Below the pieces are notes generated by a model, which saw nothing but the letters and a program-made list of their open reading frames with translations, had not been told where the DNA came from and searched no databases. The position numbers were made by a program, and so were the translations under genes. Of a stretch of 13,611 nucleotides of DNA, positions 8,281-13,611 are shown piece by piece. Source of the stretch: CAZFQG01 sp964520785 (lineage in GTDB: Bacteria > Planctomycetota > Planctomycetia > Pirellulales > Thermoguttaceae). The DNA lies in the NCBI GenBank assembly GCA_964520785.1, contig CAZFQG010000175.1, forward strand, positions 1-13,611. Direction: 5' to 3'. The number at the start of each line of letters is the position of its first letter. Position 1 is the stretch's first letter.

Positions 8281-8616
8281 CTATTCCTTCAACGTCAAAT
8301 GCACCATCAACACGAACCGCGAGTCGTCTCCCTGCACGTCGCCGCAAAGCCGCAACCATCCACCAAAATGCCGGATGCGGACGAAGTAGTCGCCGTTGGC
8401 GGTGATGGGGTCGAACGCGGTCCCCTCGTCGGCCCAGTGAATCCCGTCGGCCGAAATCTGGACCTTCACTCGCAATAGCGGCTGTTCGCCGACGATTTCC
8501 TCGGCGCGAACGAAAAAAATCGCCTCGCTCGCCCAGCCCGCTTCGTACGGTTCCGTGGCGAAGGAGCCGGTGACGGTCGTATGACGTTCGAGAACGACGT
8601 TGGCGAAGTGTTTCAT
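8281..8616 (-). CDS. Uncharacterised 111-aa beta-rich protein, no signal peptide
   Basis: ATG at 8616 begins MKHFANVVLERHTTVTGSF; a TTG nine codons upstream (8643) is an alternative start. No signal peptide or membrane segment is visible. The body alternates hydrophobic and polar residues as in a beta sandwich: AIFFVRAEEI, LLRVKVQISADGIHWADEG, NGDYFVRIRHFGGWLRLCG, RFVLMVHLTLKE. The phrase SADGIHWADEG followed by GGWLRL looks like a jelly-roll or measurement-type domain, but I cannot name the family with certainty. It lies between the 302-aa gene (77 bp upstream) and the symporter (66 bp downstream) on the same strand, so it is probably co-transcribed and tied to uptake or early use of the imported sugar. 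The compact, well-formed sequence and tight packing argue that it is real. Confidence 0.8.
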   Translation of the reverse strand: MKHFANVVLERHTTVTGSFATEPYEAGWASEAIFFVRAEEIVGEQPLLRVKVQISADGIHWADEGTAFDPITANGDYFVRIRHFGGWLRLCGDVQGDDSRFVLMVHLTLKE

Positions 8617-8693
8617 AATCGGAAAACGCAAGTCAGGAGGCAAAAAACAAAGACATCACCGATCCAATAATCCAAAGGTCCCGGTCGTCGAGA

Positions 8694-9602
8694 CTATTCG
8701 CACGAGATGACGATGGAATCGACGAACAGGAAAACGCGCCGGGCCGTGTCGGTCTCTATCCAGAGGACCGGATTGAGCAGCCCCTGGATGCCGGCGTACG
8801 GCTTCACCAGCGTCGGCTGCGTGCCGCGGAGGTCGAAAACCTGCGACCCGCATTGAAGTTCAACATACTCCCGCTTCGCCGAATCGAACATCAGCCGCAG
8901 GTACATCCAGTTGATCTTGTCATCGCTCTCGTTGTAGCACAAAAGCTGCTCGCCGCCGGGAACGAAGACATATCCGTCGGTCCGCCCGTCCGGATAGCGG
9001 CGACCGTACCACATAGGGTCGACGCCGCGGCGGTTCCATTCTCCGGAACATCCATAGGCCCAGTCCTCGTCGGAGACCTCGGCCGCTTTGAGAATCTGCC
9101 AGCGGCGTTTGAGTTCCCCGTTGACGCTGTTGAGGTACCGCGCCCCCACGAAGTAGCGGTAGGCCTCGTCCTGGACATCGAAACAGGCTCCGAAGGCACG
9201 GATATCTTTTTCTCCCAGGCCGATGCGATCCTGCTCCGGCGTGTAGGTAAACCACATCTCGAGCTGGATTCTCCCCTTCGGTCGAAAGGTCGCGAGTCGC
9301 TTGATTGCGTGAGAGATACCCCCTGGAGCGGGGGGGTCCTCATAGCGATTCGCTTGCGGCTTCGTCGCCAACTTCAGGGAATAAATGCCGGACATCGCGC
9401 CGTGCGTTCCCGAGTACCCAAACGAGGCGGTGCTGAGCATTATTGGTCCCCACCGGGTCTTTTCGATGATGCTCTTCCGCGACGTGAACCCGGGTTTGGT
9501 GAAATTGGGCATCAGTTCCATCCAGCCGCAGAGGCCGTTATTGAAATCGTCCGCCGCCAAAACCGTGGGAAGGGGATGAAAACGGGTCGTCTGGGGTATC
9601 AT
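8694..9602 (-). CDS. Uncharacterised 302-aa protein (possibly DUF6772-like), first gene of symporter operon
   Basis: ATG at 9602 (MIPQTTRFHPLPTVLAADDF) is preferred; the frame extends 27 codons upstream to 9683, but that extension reaches towards the palindrome and has no protein character. No signal peptide is visible, so the product seems cytoplasmic or is exported by another route. It has many aromatic residues and beta-prone strands: DDFNNGLCGWMELMPNF, RWGPIMLSTASFGYSGTHG, GRIQLEMWFTYTPEQDR, DGYVFVPGGEQLLCYNES, INWMYLRLMFDS, RRVFLFVDSIVISCE. The ADDFNNGL..GW opening resembles concanavalin-like glucanase/lectin folds. I recall a DUF6772 label for such proteins but cannot verify it. Its place as first gene, facing the FCD regulator across a perfect palindrome, suggests tight induction with the transporter. 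Function unknown. Confidence 0.85.
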   Translation of the reverse strand: MIPQTTRFHPLPTVLAADDFNNGLCGWMELMPNFTKPGFTSRKSIIEKTRWGPIMLSTASFGYSGTHGAMSGIYSLKLATKPQANRYEDPPAPGGISHAIKRLATFRPKGRIQLEMWFTYTPEQDRIGLGEKDIRAFGACFDVQDEAYRYFVGARYLNSVNGELKRRWQILKAAEVSDEDWAYGCSGEWNRRGVDPMWYGRRYPDGRTDGYVFVPGGEQLLCYNESDDKINWMYLRLMFDSAKREYVELQCGSQVFDLRGTQPTLVKPYAGIQGLLNPVLWIETDTARRVFLFVDSIVISCE

Positions 9603-9684
9603 TAGCGGGAATTTTCCGAAAAATCGTAGCGGATCACGGTTGGGAGTGTTGACCCAATCCAGACTTGATGATAAAAATGACACT

Positions 9685-9714
9685 GTTGTTCAACTGATGC
9701 ATCAGTTGAACAAC
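9685..9714. promoter_or_regulatory. Perfect 30-bp palindrome, likely operator of the divergent GntR regulator
   Basis: The half-site GTTGTTCAACTGATG is followed without a gap by its exact reverse complement, centred on TGCA at 9698-9701. It lies 38 bp before the regulator start (9753) and 82 bp before the leftward gene start (9602). FCD-type GntR proteins bind short inverted repeats as dimers and often control themselves and a divergent operon, which fits. On the minus strand a TTGAAC in the palindrome followed 14 bp later by TATCAT could be part of the leftward promoter, though the spacing is short. Confidence 0.8.
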
Positions 9715-9752
9715 GCCGATTATAAGCTGGCTCGTAACGAAGAGCAACCCCC

Positions 9753-10511
9753 TTGAGCACTCAAACTCGAAAAGATCAGGCCTACTATCACATTCGAGCC
9801 AAGATATTGAACCATCATCTTGGCCCCGGAGACCGCGTCTCCCATCGAGAGCTGGCCAGGGAGATCGGCGTCAGTTTTACGCCCGTCCGCGAGGCGATCA
9901 ACCAGCTCACTAGCGAGGGACTCCTGGAATGCTCCCCCCAAAGGGGTACTTTCGTGGCCGAATTAACCCGGGAAGACCTGGCGGAGCTTTACGACATTCG
10001 CGAGGCTCAGGAGTCGCACGCCGCATCCAAGATCGCCGGCGGCGCTTCACCGAGCGACCTGGCGGAGATGGAACGGCACGTCCAGGAGATGCGGCGGATC
10101 ATTGAGGCGCTCGGACCATCCGAAGCCGCCCCTTGGCCCCCGGAACTGGCGGACCGCTGGCAGTTGGCCGACGCCGGGTTCCATCTCGCCATTCTTCGTG
10201 CCGCTAGAAACCGCCGCGCGCTCAAAATGGTCGGACAGTATCGTGTGATGACGAAAATCTTCGCGCAGCGCAAAACCCACCGGCCGAAGGATGACCTCGA
10301 ACTGGTCGTTTCGGAACACTCCGCCGTCCTGGCGGCCGTCCGCGACGGAAATGCCGACGAGGCCCGTCGGGTCATGGCGGCACACATCCGCCGAGGCTGC
10401 ACCTTGGCACTAGCCGCGTTCGATCGGAATCGTATCGAGCAGGCGGCGGGCGGCGTCCCCTGGATCGTCTACCCGCACGACCTGGAAGAACGCATCGAAG
10501 CAATGGAATAG
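9753..10511 (+). CDS. GntR-family (FadR/FCD-type) transcriptional regulator
   Basis: The product is 252 aa. TTG at 9753 is the only possible start upstream of the DNA-binding domain: reading back, an in-frame stop (TAA) occurs at 9735-9737 with no ATG or GTG between. Residues about 9-70 form the winged helix-turn-helix, with the GntR signature RELAREIGVSFTPVREAINQ (33-52) and the wing SPQRGTFVAEL. Residues about 75-225 are the all-helical FCD ligand domain with the metal/ligand set Asp140 and His144 (DAGFH), His189 (SEHSAV) and His211 (AAHIRRG) intact. FCD regulators usually sense carboxylates or sugar acids; NanR, the sialic-acid regulator of enterobacteria, belongs to this group. It is 15 bp upstream of the sialidase-like gene and divergent from the transporter operon, with a perfect palindrome between. 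Likely a repressor relieved by the imported sugar or its product; the ligand is inferred. Confidence 0.94.
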   Translation: MSTQTRKDQAYYHIRAKILNHHLGPGDRVSHRELAREIGVSFTPVREAINQLTSEGLLECSPQRGTFVAELTREDLAELYDIREAQESHAASKIAGGASPSDLAEMERHVQEMRRIIEALGPSEAAPWPPELADRWQLADAGFHLAILRAARNRRALKMVGQYRVMTKIFAQRKTHRPKDDLELVVSEHSAVLAAVRDGNADEARRVMAAHIRRGCTLALAAFDRNRIEQAAGGVPWIVYPHDLEERIEAME

Positions 10512-10512
10512 T

Positions 10513-10520
10513 AAGGAGGA
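10513..10520 (+). promoter_or_regulatory. Strong ribosome binding site of the second sialidase-like gene
   Basis: AAGGAGGA lies 6 nt before ATG at 10527 and directly after the regulator stop, supporting translation from a shared gntR-sialidase transcript. Confidence 0.75.
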
Positions 10521-10526
10521 AACCGA

Positions 10527-11684
10527 ATGCCCCCCCGGTCCACGATTCTTCTGTTACCACTATGCCTCTTCGGATGGGCCCAGTCTCCGGCGAACGAGCC
10601 CGTCCCCCGGGGGTTTTCGATCCCGCTGGTCGACCTCTCGCAAGAGACCGACAAGCACGTGATCGTCGAGCCTGGAACGGAAACGGTCTACCAGGGCCAT
10701 CCGACCACGGTCTTGTTGCCGGACGGGAAGACGATTCTCGCGGTCTGGACGCGAGACCACGGGGGACCGTGCGGGCCGATGAAGAAGAGCACCGACGGCG
10801 GTTTGACGTGGGAGGACGTCGAAACGCCGCCGCAATGGCGTGAAATGCGGAATTGTCCGGCGATCTATCGCTTGACCGATCCGCAAGGAACGACGCGGCT
10901 GGTTATCTACGCCAAAAAGCAAACACCGCCCGGGAAGAACGATTCGGAAATCGTCCGCGCCGTTTCCGAGGACGACGGAGAGACCTGGTCCGAAATGGAG
11001 GGAATCGGGATCGTTTCCGTCATGCCGTGGTGTACGGTCGTGCCGATCGAGGGGGGCGAAAAACTCCTGGCGGCGACGAACGCGCGGCGCGCGGACGACC
11101 CCGATCCCCGGTCGAACAACGTCATTCAGAGCGTTTCGACCGACGGCGGCCTGAGCTGGTCCGAGCCGCGGATCATCTGCGACATGCCGGACTACAAGCC
11201 GTGCGAGCCGTTCATCCTCCGTTCCCCGGACGGCGGACAATTGCTGTGCCTGATGCGTGAAAACACCAGGAAGCTCAACGCCCTCTACATGACCTCCAAC
11301 GACGAGGGAGCGACCTGGTCGGAACCGCGGCAACTCCCGGGAAGCCTCAGCGGCGACCGGCATCAGGTGAAATACGCCCCGGACGGCCGGCTGGTGGCCG
11401 TCTTCCGCGACACGGCGGTGAAGAGCCCGACGAGAACCCACTTCGTCGGCTGGGTGGGGACCTACGACGACATCATCGAAGGCCGCGAGGGCCAGTACCG
11501 CTTGAAGCTGCTGCACAGCTACAAAGGCGGCGACTGCGGCTACCCCGGTCTGGAACTCCTGCCGGACGGGACGTTCGTCGCGACGACCTACATCAAGTAC
11601 TGGCCGGATGCCCGAAAGAACTCGATCATCAGCGTCCGGTTCCAGTTGGCGGAAACGGATAAGGTTGCCCTAGATACCAATTGA
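10527..11684 (+). CDS. Secreted BNR-repeat sialidase-like protein (RIP motif absent)
   Basis: The product is 385 aa with a signal peptide (MPPRSTILLLPLCLFGWAQS). Four Asp boxes are visible: STDGGLTW (88-95), SEDDGETW (147-154), STDGGLSW (204-211) and SNDEGATW (257-264), so it is a sialidase-fold beta-propeller (BNR_2-like). Where GH33 enzymes carry the Arg of RIP, this protein has YQGHPTTVLLPDGKT (55-69). Other conserved, potentially catalytic residues include Glu227 (PCEPF), Arg244 (MRENTRK), Arg278 (SGDRH), Arg294 (FRDTA) and Tyr339 (DCGYPGLELLPDGTF). This matches a large group in planctomycetes and Verrucomicrobia annotated as sialidases but whose substrate is not settled. It carries no dockerin or PEP-CTERM, unlike the sialidase at 4054. 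It is translationally close to the regulator gene and is probably induced with it. Fold certain, activity uncertain. Confidence 0.92.
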   Translation: MPPRSTILLLPLCLFGWAQSPANEPVPRGFSIPLVDLSQETDKHVIVEPGTETVYQGHPTTVLLPDGKTILAVWTRDHGGPCGPMKKSTDGGLTWEDVETPPQWREMRNCPAIYRLTDPQGTTRLVIYAKKQTPPGKNDSEIVRAVSEDDGETWSEMEGIGIVSVMPWCTVVPIEGGEKLLAATNARRADDPDPRSNNVIQSVSTDGGLSWSEPRIICDMPDYKPCEPFILRSPDGGQLLCLMRENTRKLNALYMTSNDEGATWSEPRQLPGSLSGDRHQVKYAPDGRLVAVFRDTAVKSPTRTHFVGWVGTYDDIIEGREGQYRLKLLHSYKGGDCGYPGLELLPDGTFVATTYIKYWPDARKNSIISVRFQLAETDKVALDTN

Positions 11685-11708
11685 AATGGCAGGAATACGA
11701 GAGATGTT

Positions 11709-11752
11709 TTGACTTTTTCCCATCAATTCTGTTCAATTGCAGTAGAAGGAGG
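11709..11752 (+). promoter_or_regulatory. Possible promoter and strong RBS before the tandem-repeat protein
   Basis: TTGACT (11709-11714) and TTCAAT (11732-11737) are 17 bp apart and match -35/-10 boxes at 5 and 4 of 6. AAGGAGG (11746-11752) lies 5 nt before ATG at 11758. A start from this promoter would leave almost no leader before the RBS, so the RBS is more secure than the promoter. The stretch 11724-11739 also has an inverted repeat, CAATT-N6-AATTG, containing GTTCAA as in the 9685 palindrome. Confidence 0.4.
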
Positions 11753-11757
11753 TTGTA

Positions 11758-13416
11758 ATGGTTCGTCTGACCATCACATCAACAGTATGCCTGGCCGTTC
11801 TCTGTGTCGGCCCCGGCATCAGTTGGGGCAATGTTATCGTCAATGGGGATTTTGAAGACACCACCGGTTGGGGCGATTTGGGGACCGGCGACGTGCCGGC
11901 GGGTTGGGGCGGCACCAATTGCGCAGTAATGCAGACCGGCGAAAATGCGATCGGAGGAACCGGAACCTCCGCCCTCATGGTCGCGGGGACCGGCAAGATC
12001 ACACAGAGTTTTGACCAGACCTCACCGCAATGGCGCAAGGAACTCGACTTCGCGTCCGAGGACCCCGGAGACGCCTCGGCCAGAAGCCTTACCGGGTCAA
12101 TCTTCAACTCCGGCAACGCGCTGATCACGTATCGCGTCAACGGCGACGGTGATTTTCAGGTCTTTGAACGCGGTGGGGCAGGCTGGTACACGCCGAGCGG
12201 TTTGGCCAAAGCGGTGATCTTCGACGACGACGTGGAGTCCATGCCGCTAGTCCATCACTTGACGATGGTGGGACATTTCCATCTGGAAATACCCAATTAC
12301 GACATCATATTAACGAACTCGAACAACCAGGTGTTCGAGGCTCTCGGTTTGACGTCATGGAACAAGCCGGGCGATGGCCTTGGCCCGACAACTGGCCAGG
12401 GTATCGACATGATCGACCCCTCAACAACCATTTCGACGGCTGATTATCTGATTGACAATATCGAAATCGTCTCCGAGGGGGCCATCCCGCCGAACCTCTT
12501 TATCAACGGAGACTTCGAAGACACCGCCGGCTGGGGGGGATTGGGAACGCCTCAGCCTCCTCCCGGGTGGGCGAGCACCAGCAACCCCGCGGTCATGCAG
12601 AGTGGGATCAACGCGATCGGTGGAACCGGAACCTCGGCGTTGATGGTTGCCGGCGGCGGAAGCATCGCGCAGGATTTCGATGAGACGGATGCCCAATGGC
12701 GGCGCGATCTGGACTTCGCCTCGGAGGACCCCGGAGACGCCTCGGCCAGGAGTCTGACCGGGTCGGTATTCAACTCCGGCAACGCGTTGATCACGTACCG
12801 CGTCAACGGCGACGGCGATTTCCAGGTGTATGAACGTGGCGGCGCGGGCTGGTACACGCCGGACGGCTTGGCCGGCGCGGTCATTTTCGACGACGACGTC
12901 GAGTCGATGCCGCTGGTACATCATCTGACGATGATCGGGCATTTCCATCTCGAGACGCCGACCTACGACATCATCGTAACGAACTCGAACAACGAGGTGT
13001 TCGAGGCACTTGGCCTGACCTCGTGGAATAGACCCGGGGATGGCCTCGGCCCCGAGACCGGCTGGGGAATTGACAGAATGGACTTCGGTACCAGCGCGTC
13101 GACCGCCGATTACCTGATCGACAATATCACGCTCTCCGGCGGCGGTGCTCCCGGCGTCGAGGGGGACTTGAACGGCGACGGCATGGTCGGCAGCGCCGAC
13201 TTGGACATCGTCCGCGGCAATTGGGGACAGACGGTCGAACCAGGTTGTCTTTCCTGCGGCGATCCCTCCGGCGACGGCACGGTCGGCAGCGCCGATTTGG
13301 ACATCGTCCGCGCCAACTGGGGGGCTACCGCCGCGGCCGCGGTTCCCGAGCCGACTTGCTGGGTATTGCTGGCCGGCGCGTTCGGCGCGTGGATGCTACG
13401 GAGAAACGGGAAGTGA
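11758..13416 (+). CDS. Secreted tandem-duplicated protein with dockerin-like repeats and PEP-CTERM tail
   Basis: The product is 552 aa with a signal peptide ending near residue 24 (TSTVCLAVLCVGPGISWG). Residues 25-239 and 246-460 are two copies of one roughly 215-residue module, opening NVIVNGDFEDTTGW and NLFINGDFEDTAGW; such NGDFE..GW openings occur in carbohydrate-binding and DUF642-like domains of PEP-CTERM proteins. The module cores (about 96-213 and 318-435) are close to 90% identical by hand alignment. Two Ca-loop dockerin-like repeats follow (469-490 and 501-522), with a CLSC pair between them, then VPEP and a hydrophobic stretch ending in RRNGK (529-552). No enzyme motif is visible; a surface-associated binding or structural protein is the best reading. 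It follows the sialidase-like gene by 73 bp with no terminator between and is followed by one, so it may close the gntR operon. Confidence 0.92.
   Translation: MVRLTITSTVCLAVLCVGPGISWGNVIVNGDFEDTTGWGDLGTGDVPAGWGGTNCAVMQTGENAIGGTGTSALMVAGTGKITQSFDQTSPQWRKELDFASEDPGDASARSLTGSIFNSGNALITYRVNGDGDFQVFERGGAGWYTPSGLAKAVIFDDDVESMPLVHHLTMVGHFHLEIPNYDIILTNSNNQVFEALGLTSWNKPGDGLGPTTGQGIDMIDPSTTISTADYLIDNIEIVSEGAIPPNLFINGDFEDTAGWGGLGTPQPPPGWASTSNPAVMQSGINAIGGTGTSALMVAGGGSIAQDFDETDAQWRRDLDFASEDPGDASARSLTGSVFNSGNALITYRVNGDGDFQVYERGGAGWYTPDGLAGAVIFDDDVESMPLVHHLTMIGHFHLETPTYDIIVTNSNNEVFEALGLTSWNRPGDGLGPETGWGIDRMDFGTSASTADYLIDNITLSGGGAPGVEGDLNGDGMVGSADLDIVRGNWGQTVEPGCLSCGDPSGDGTVGSADLDIVRANWGATAAAAVPEPTCWVLLAGAFGAWMLRRNGK
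11830..12474 (+). repeat. Tandem module copy 1 (within CDS)
   Basis: This codes residues 25-239 of the PEP-CTERM protein. Its core, from LDFASEDPGDASARSLTG to WNKPGDGLGP, is matched by copy 2 with only conservative changes. Many of the DNA differences fall at third codon positions, so the duplication is not brand new and the protein sequence has been kept. Confidence 0.9.
12493..13137 (+). repeat. Tandem module copy 2 (within CDS)
   Basis: This codes residues 246-460 and is collinear with copy 1 at an offset of 221-222 codons. The N-terminal 60 residues differ most between copies (for example GTPQPPPGWASTSNP against GTGDVPAGWGGTN). Confidence 0.9.
13162..13413 (+). other. Dockerin-like repeat pair plus PEP-CTERM tail
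   Basis: GDLNGDGMVGSADLDIVRGN and GDPSGDGTVGSADLDIVRAN, each ending in WG, are followed by an alanine linker, VPEP, a hydrophobic segment (CWVLLAGAFGAWML) and RRNGK. It matches the cassette on the sialidase at 5911-6162, including the DLDIVRANWG core, indicating a shared sorting or anchoring route. Confidence 0.85.
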
Positions 13417-13427
13417 ACCGTCTCCTT

Positions 13428-13467
13428 GCGCGGGGAAAGGGCGTTTGCTCTTTCCCCACGCGATTTT
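13428..13467 (+). terminator. Hairpin terminator after the tandem-repeat gene
   Basis: A 15-position stem pairs 13428-13442 with 13447-13461 (one G-U pair, one C-A mismatch) around the loop GTTT. The core is GGGGAAAG against CTTTCCCC, and TTTT follows at 13464-13467. It starts 11 bp after the stop codon, the expected place for an intrinsic terminator. Confidence 0.75.
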
Positions 13468-13542
13468 CCGACGGTCTTGCCTTTTGGCGCAAGCAAGACT
13501 CGCTCGCCGGGGTTTAGGATATTATGTGAGAAAAGGGATGCC

Positions 13543-13611
13543 ATGAAATCCGAGAGAGCGTTTACCTCTGTAGGGGCCGTTTGTCAACCGTTTTTTGGTG
13601 TTGGCATTAAA
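13543..13611 (+). CDS. Possible start of a further gene, cut by window edge
   Basis: ATG at 13543 opens 23 codons without a stop to the window end (MKSERAFTSVGAVCQPF...). A purine-rich AAAAGGG lies about 6 nt upstream and TATTAT at 13520-13525 could be a -10 box. The peptide is too short to recognise, and a random frame of this length is common, so this is tentative. Confidence 0.3.
   Translation, partial: MKSERAFTSVGAVCQPFFGVGIK

Noticed and set aside
10560..11516. 318-codon open frame on the minus strand
   Set aside because: It is antisense to the BNR protein, with no start context or domain.

Overview
The window is GC-rich, densely coding bacterial DNA, most likely from a planctomycete. 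The pointers are two exported proteins ending in a dockerin-like Ca-binding pair followed at once by a PEP-CTERM tail, a PQQ-type beta-propeller of a style common in Planctomycetes, a secreted FAD-dependent oxidoreductase with a golvesin-like C-terminus, weak or absent Shine-Dalgarno sites on several genes, and several BNR/sialidase proteins. This assignment is inference from gene content; no rRNA, tRNA or taxonomic marker is present.

Layout. Positions 1-3675 (minus strand) hold an exported FAD-dependent oxidoreductase followed by a PQQ-like beta-propeller protein that runs off the left edge. A 378-bp divergent gap (3676-4053) separates these from a plus-strand GH33-type exo-sialidase (4054-6267) with a LamG-like module, dockerin-like repeats and PEP-CTERM. 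It converges, with a 15-bp gap, on a minus-strand run (6283-9602). In transcription order that run encodes a 302-aa non-secreted protein, a 111-aa non-secreted protein, and a sodium:solute symporter carrying an N-terminal periplasmic stub that looks like a shrunken sialic-acid mutarotase. A 150-bp divergent spacer (9603-9752) contains a perfect 30-bp palindrome. Rightward from it run a GntR/FCD-type regulator (9753-10511), a second secreted BNR/sialidase-like protein (10527-11684), and a secreted tandem-duplicated dockerin/PEP-CTERM protein (11758-13416), closed by a hairpin terminator (13428-13467). A possible new gene begins at 13543 and leaves the window.

How it may work together (inference): the window reads as a glycan, probably sialoglycan, foraging locus. 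Secreted or surface-held sialidases release an acidic sugar. The symporter, with its periplasmic N-terminal domain, imports it. The FCD regulator senses a carboxylate-type ligand and controls both divergent arms through the palindrome. The two small uncharacterised proteins in the transporter operon lack signal peptides and are the least explained part. No sialic-acid lyase, kinase or epimerase gene (nanA/K/E) is inside the window, so the substrate is not proven.
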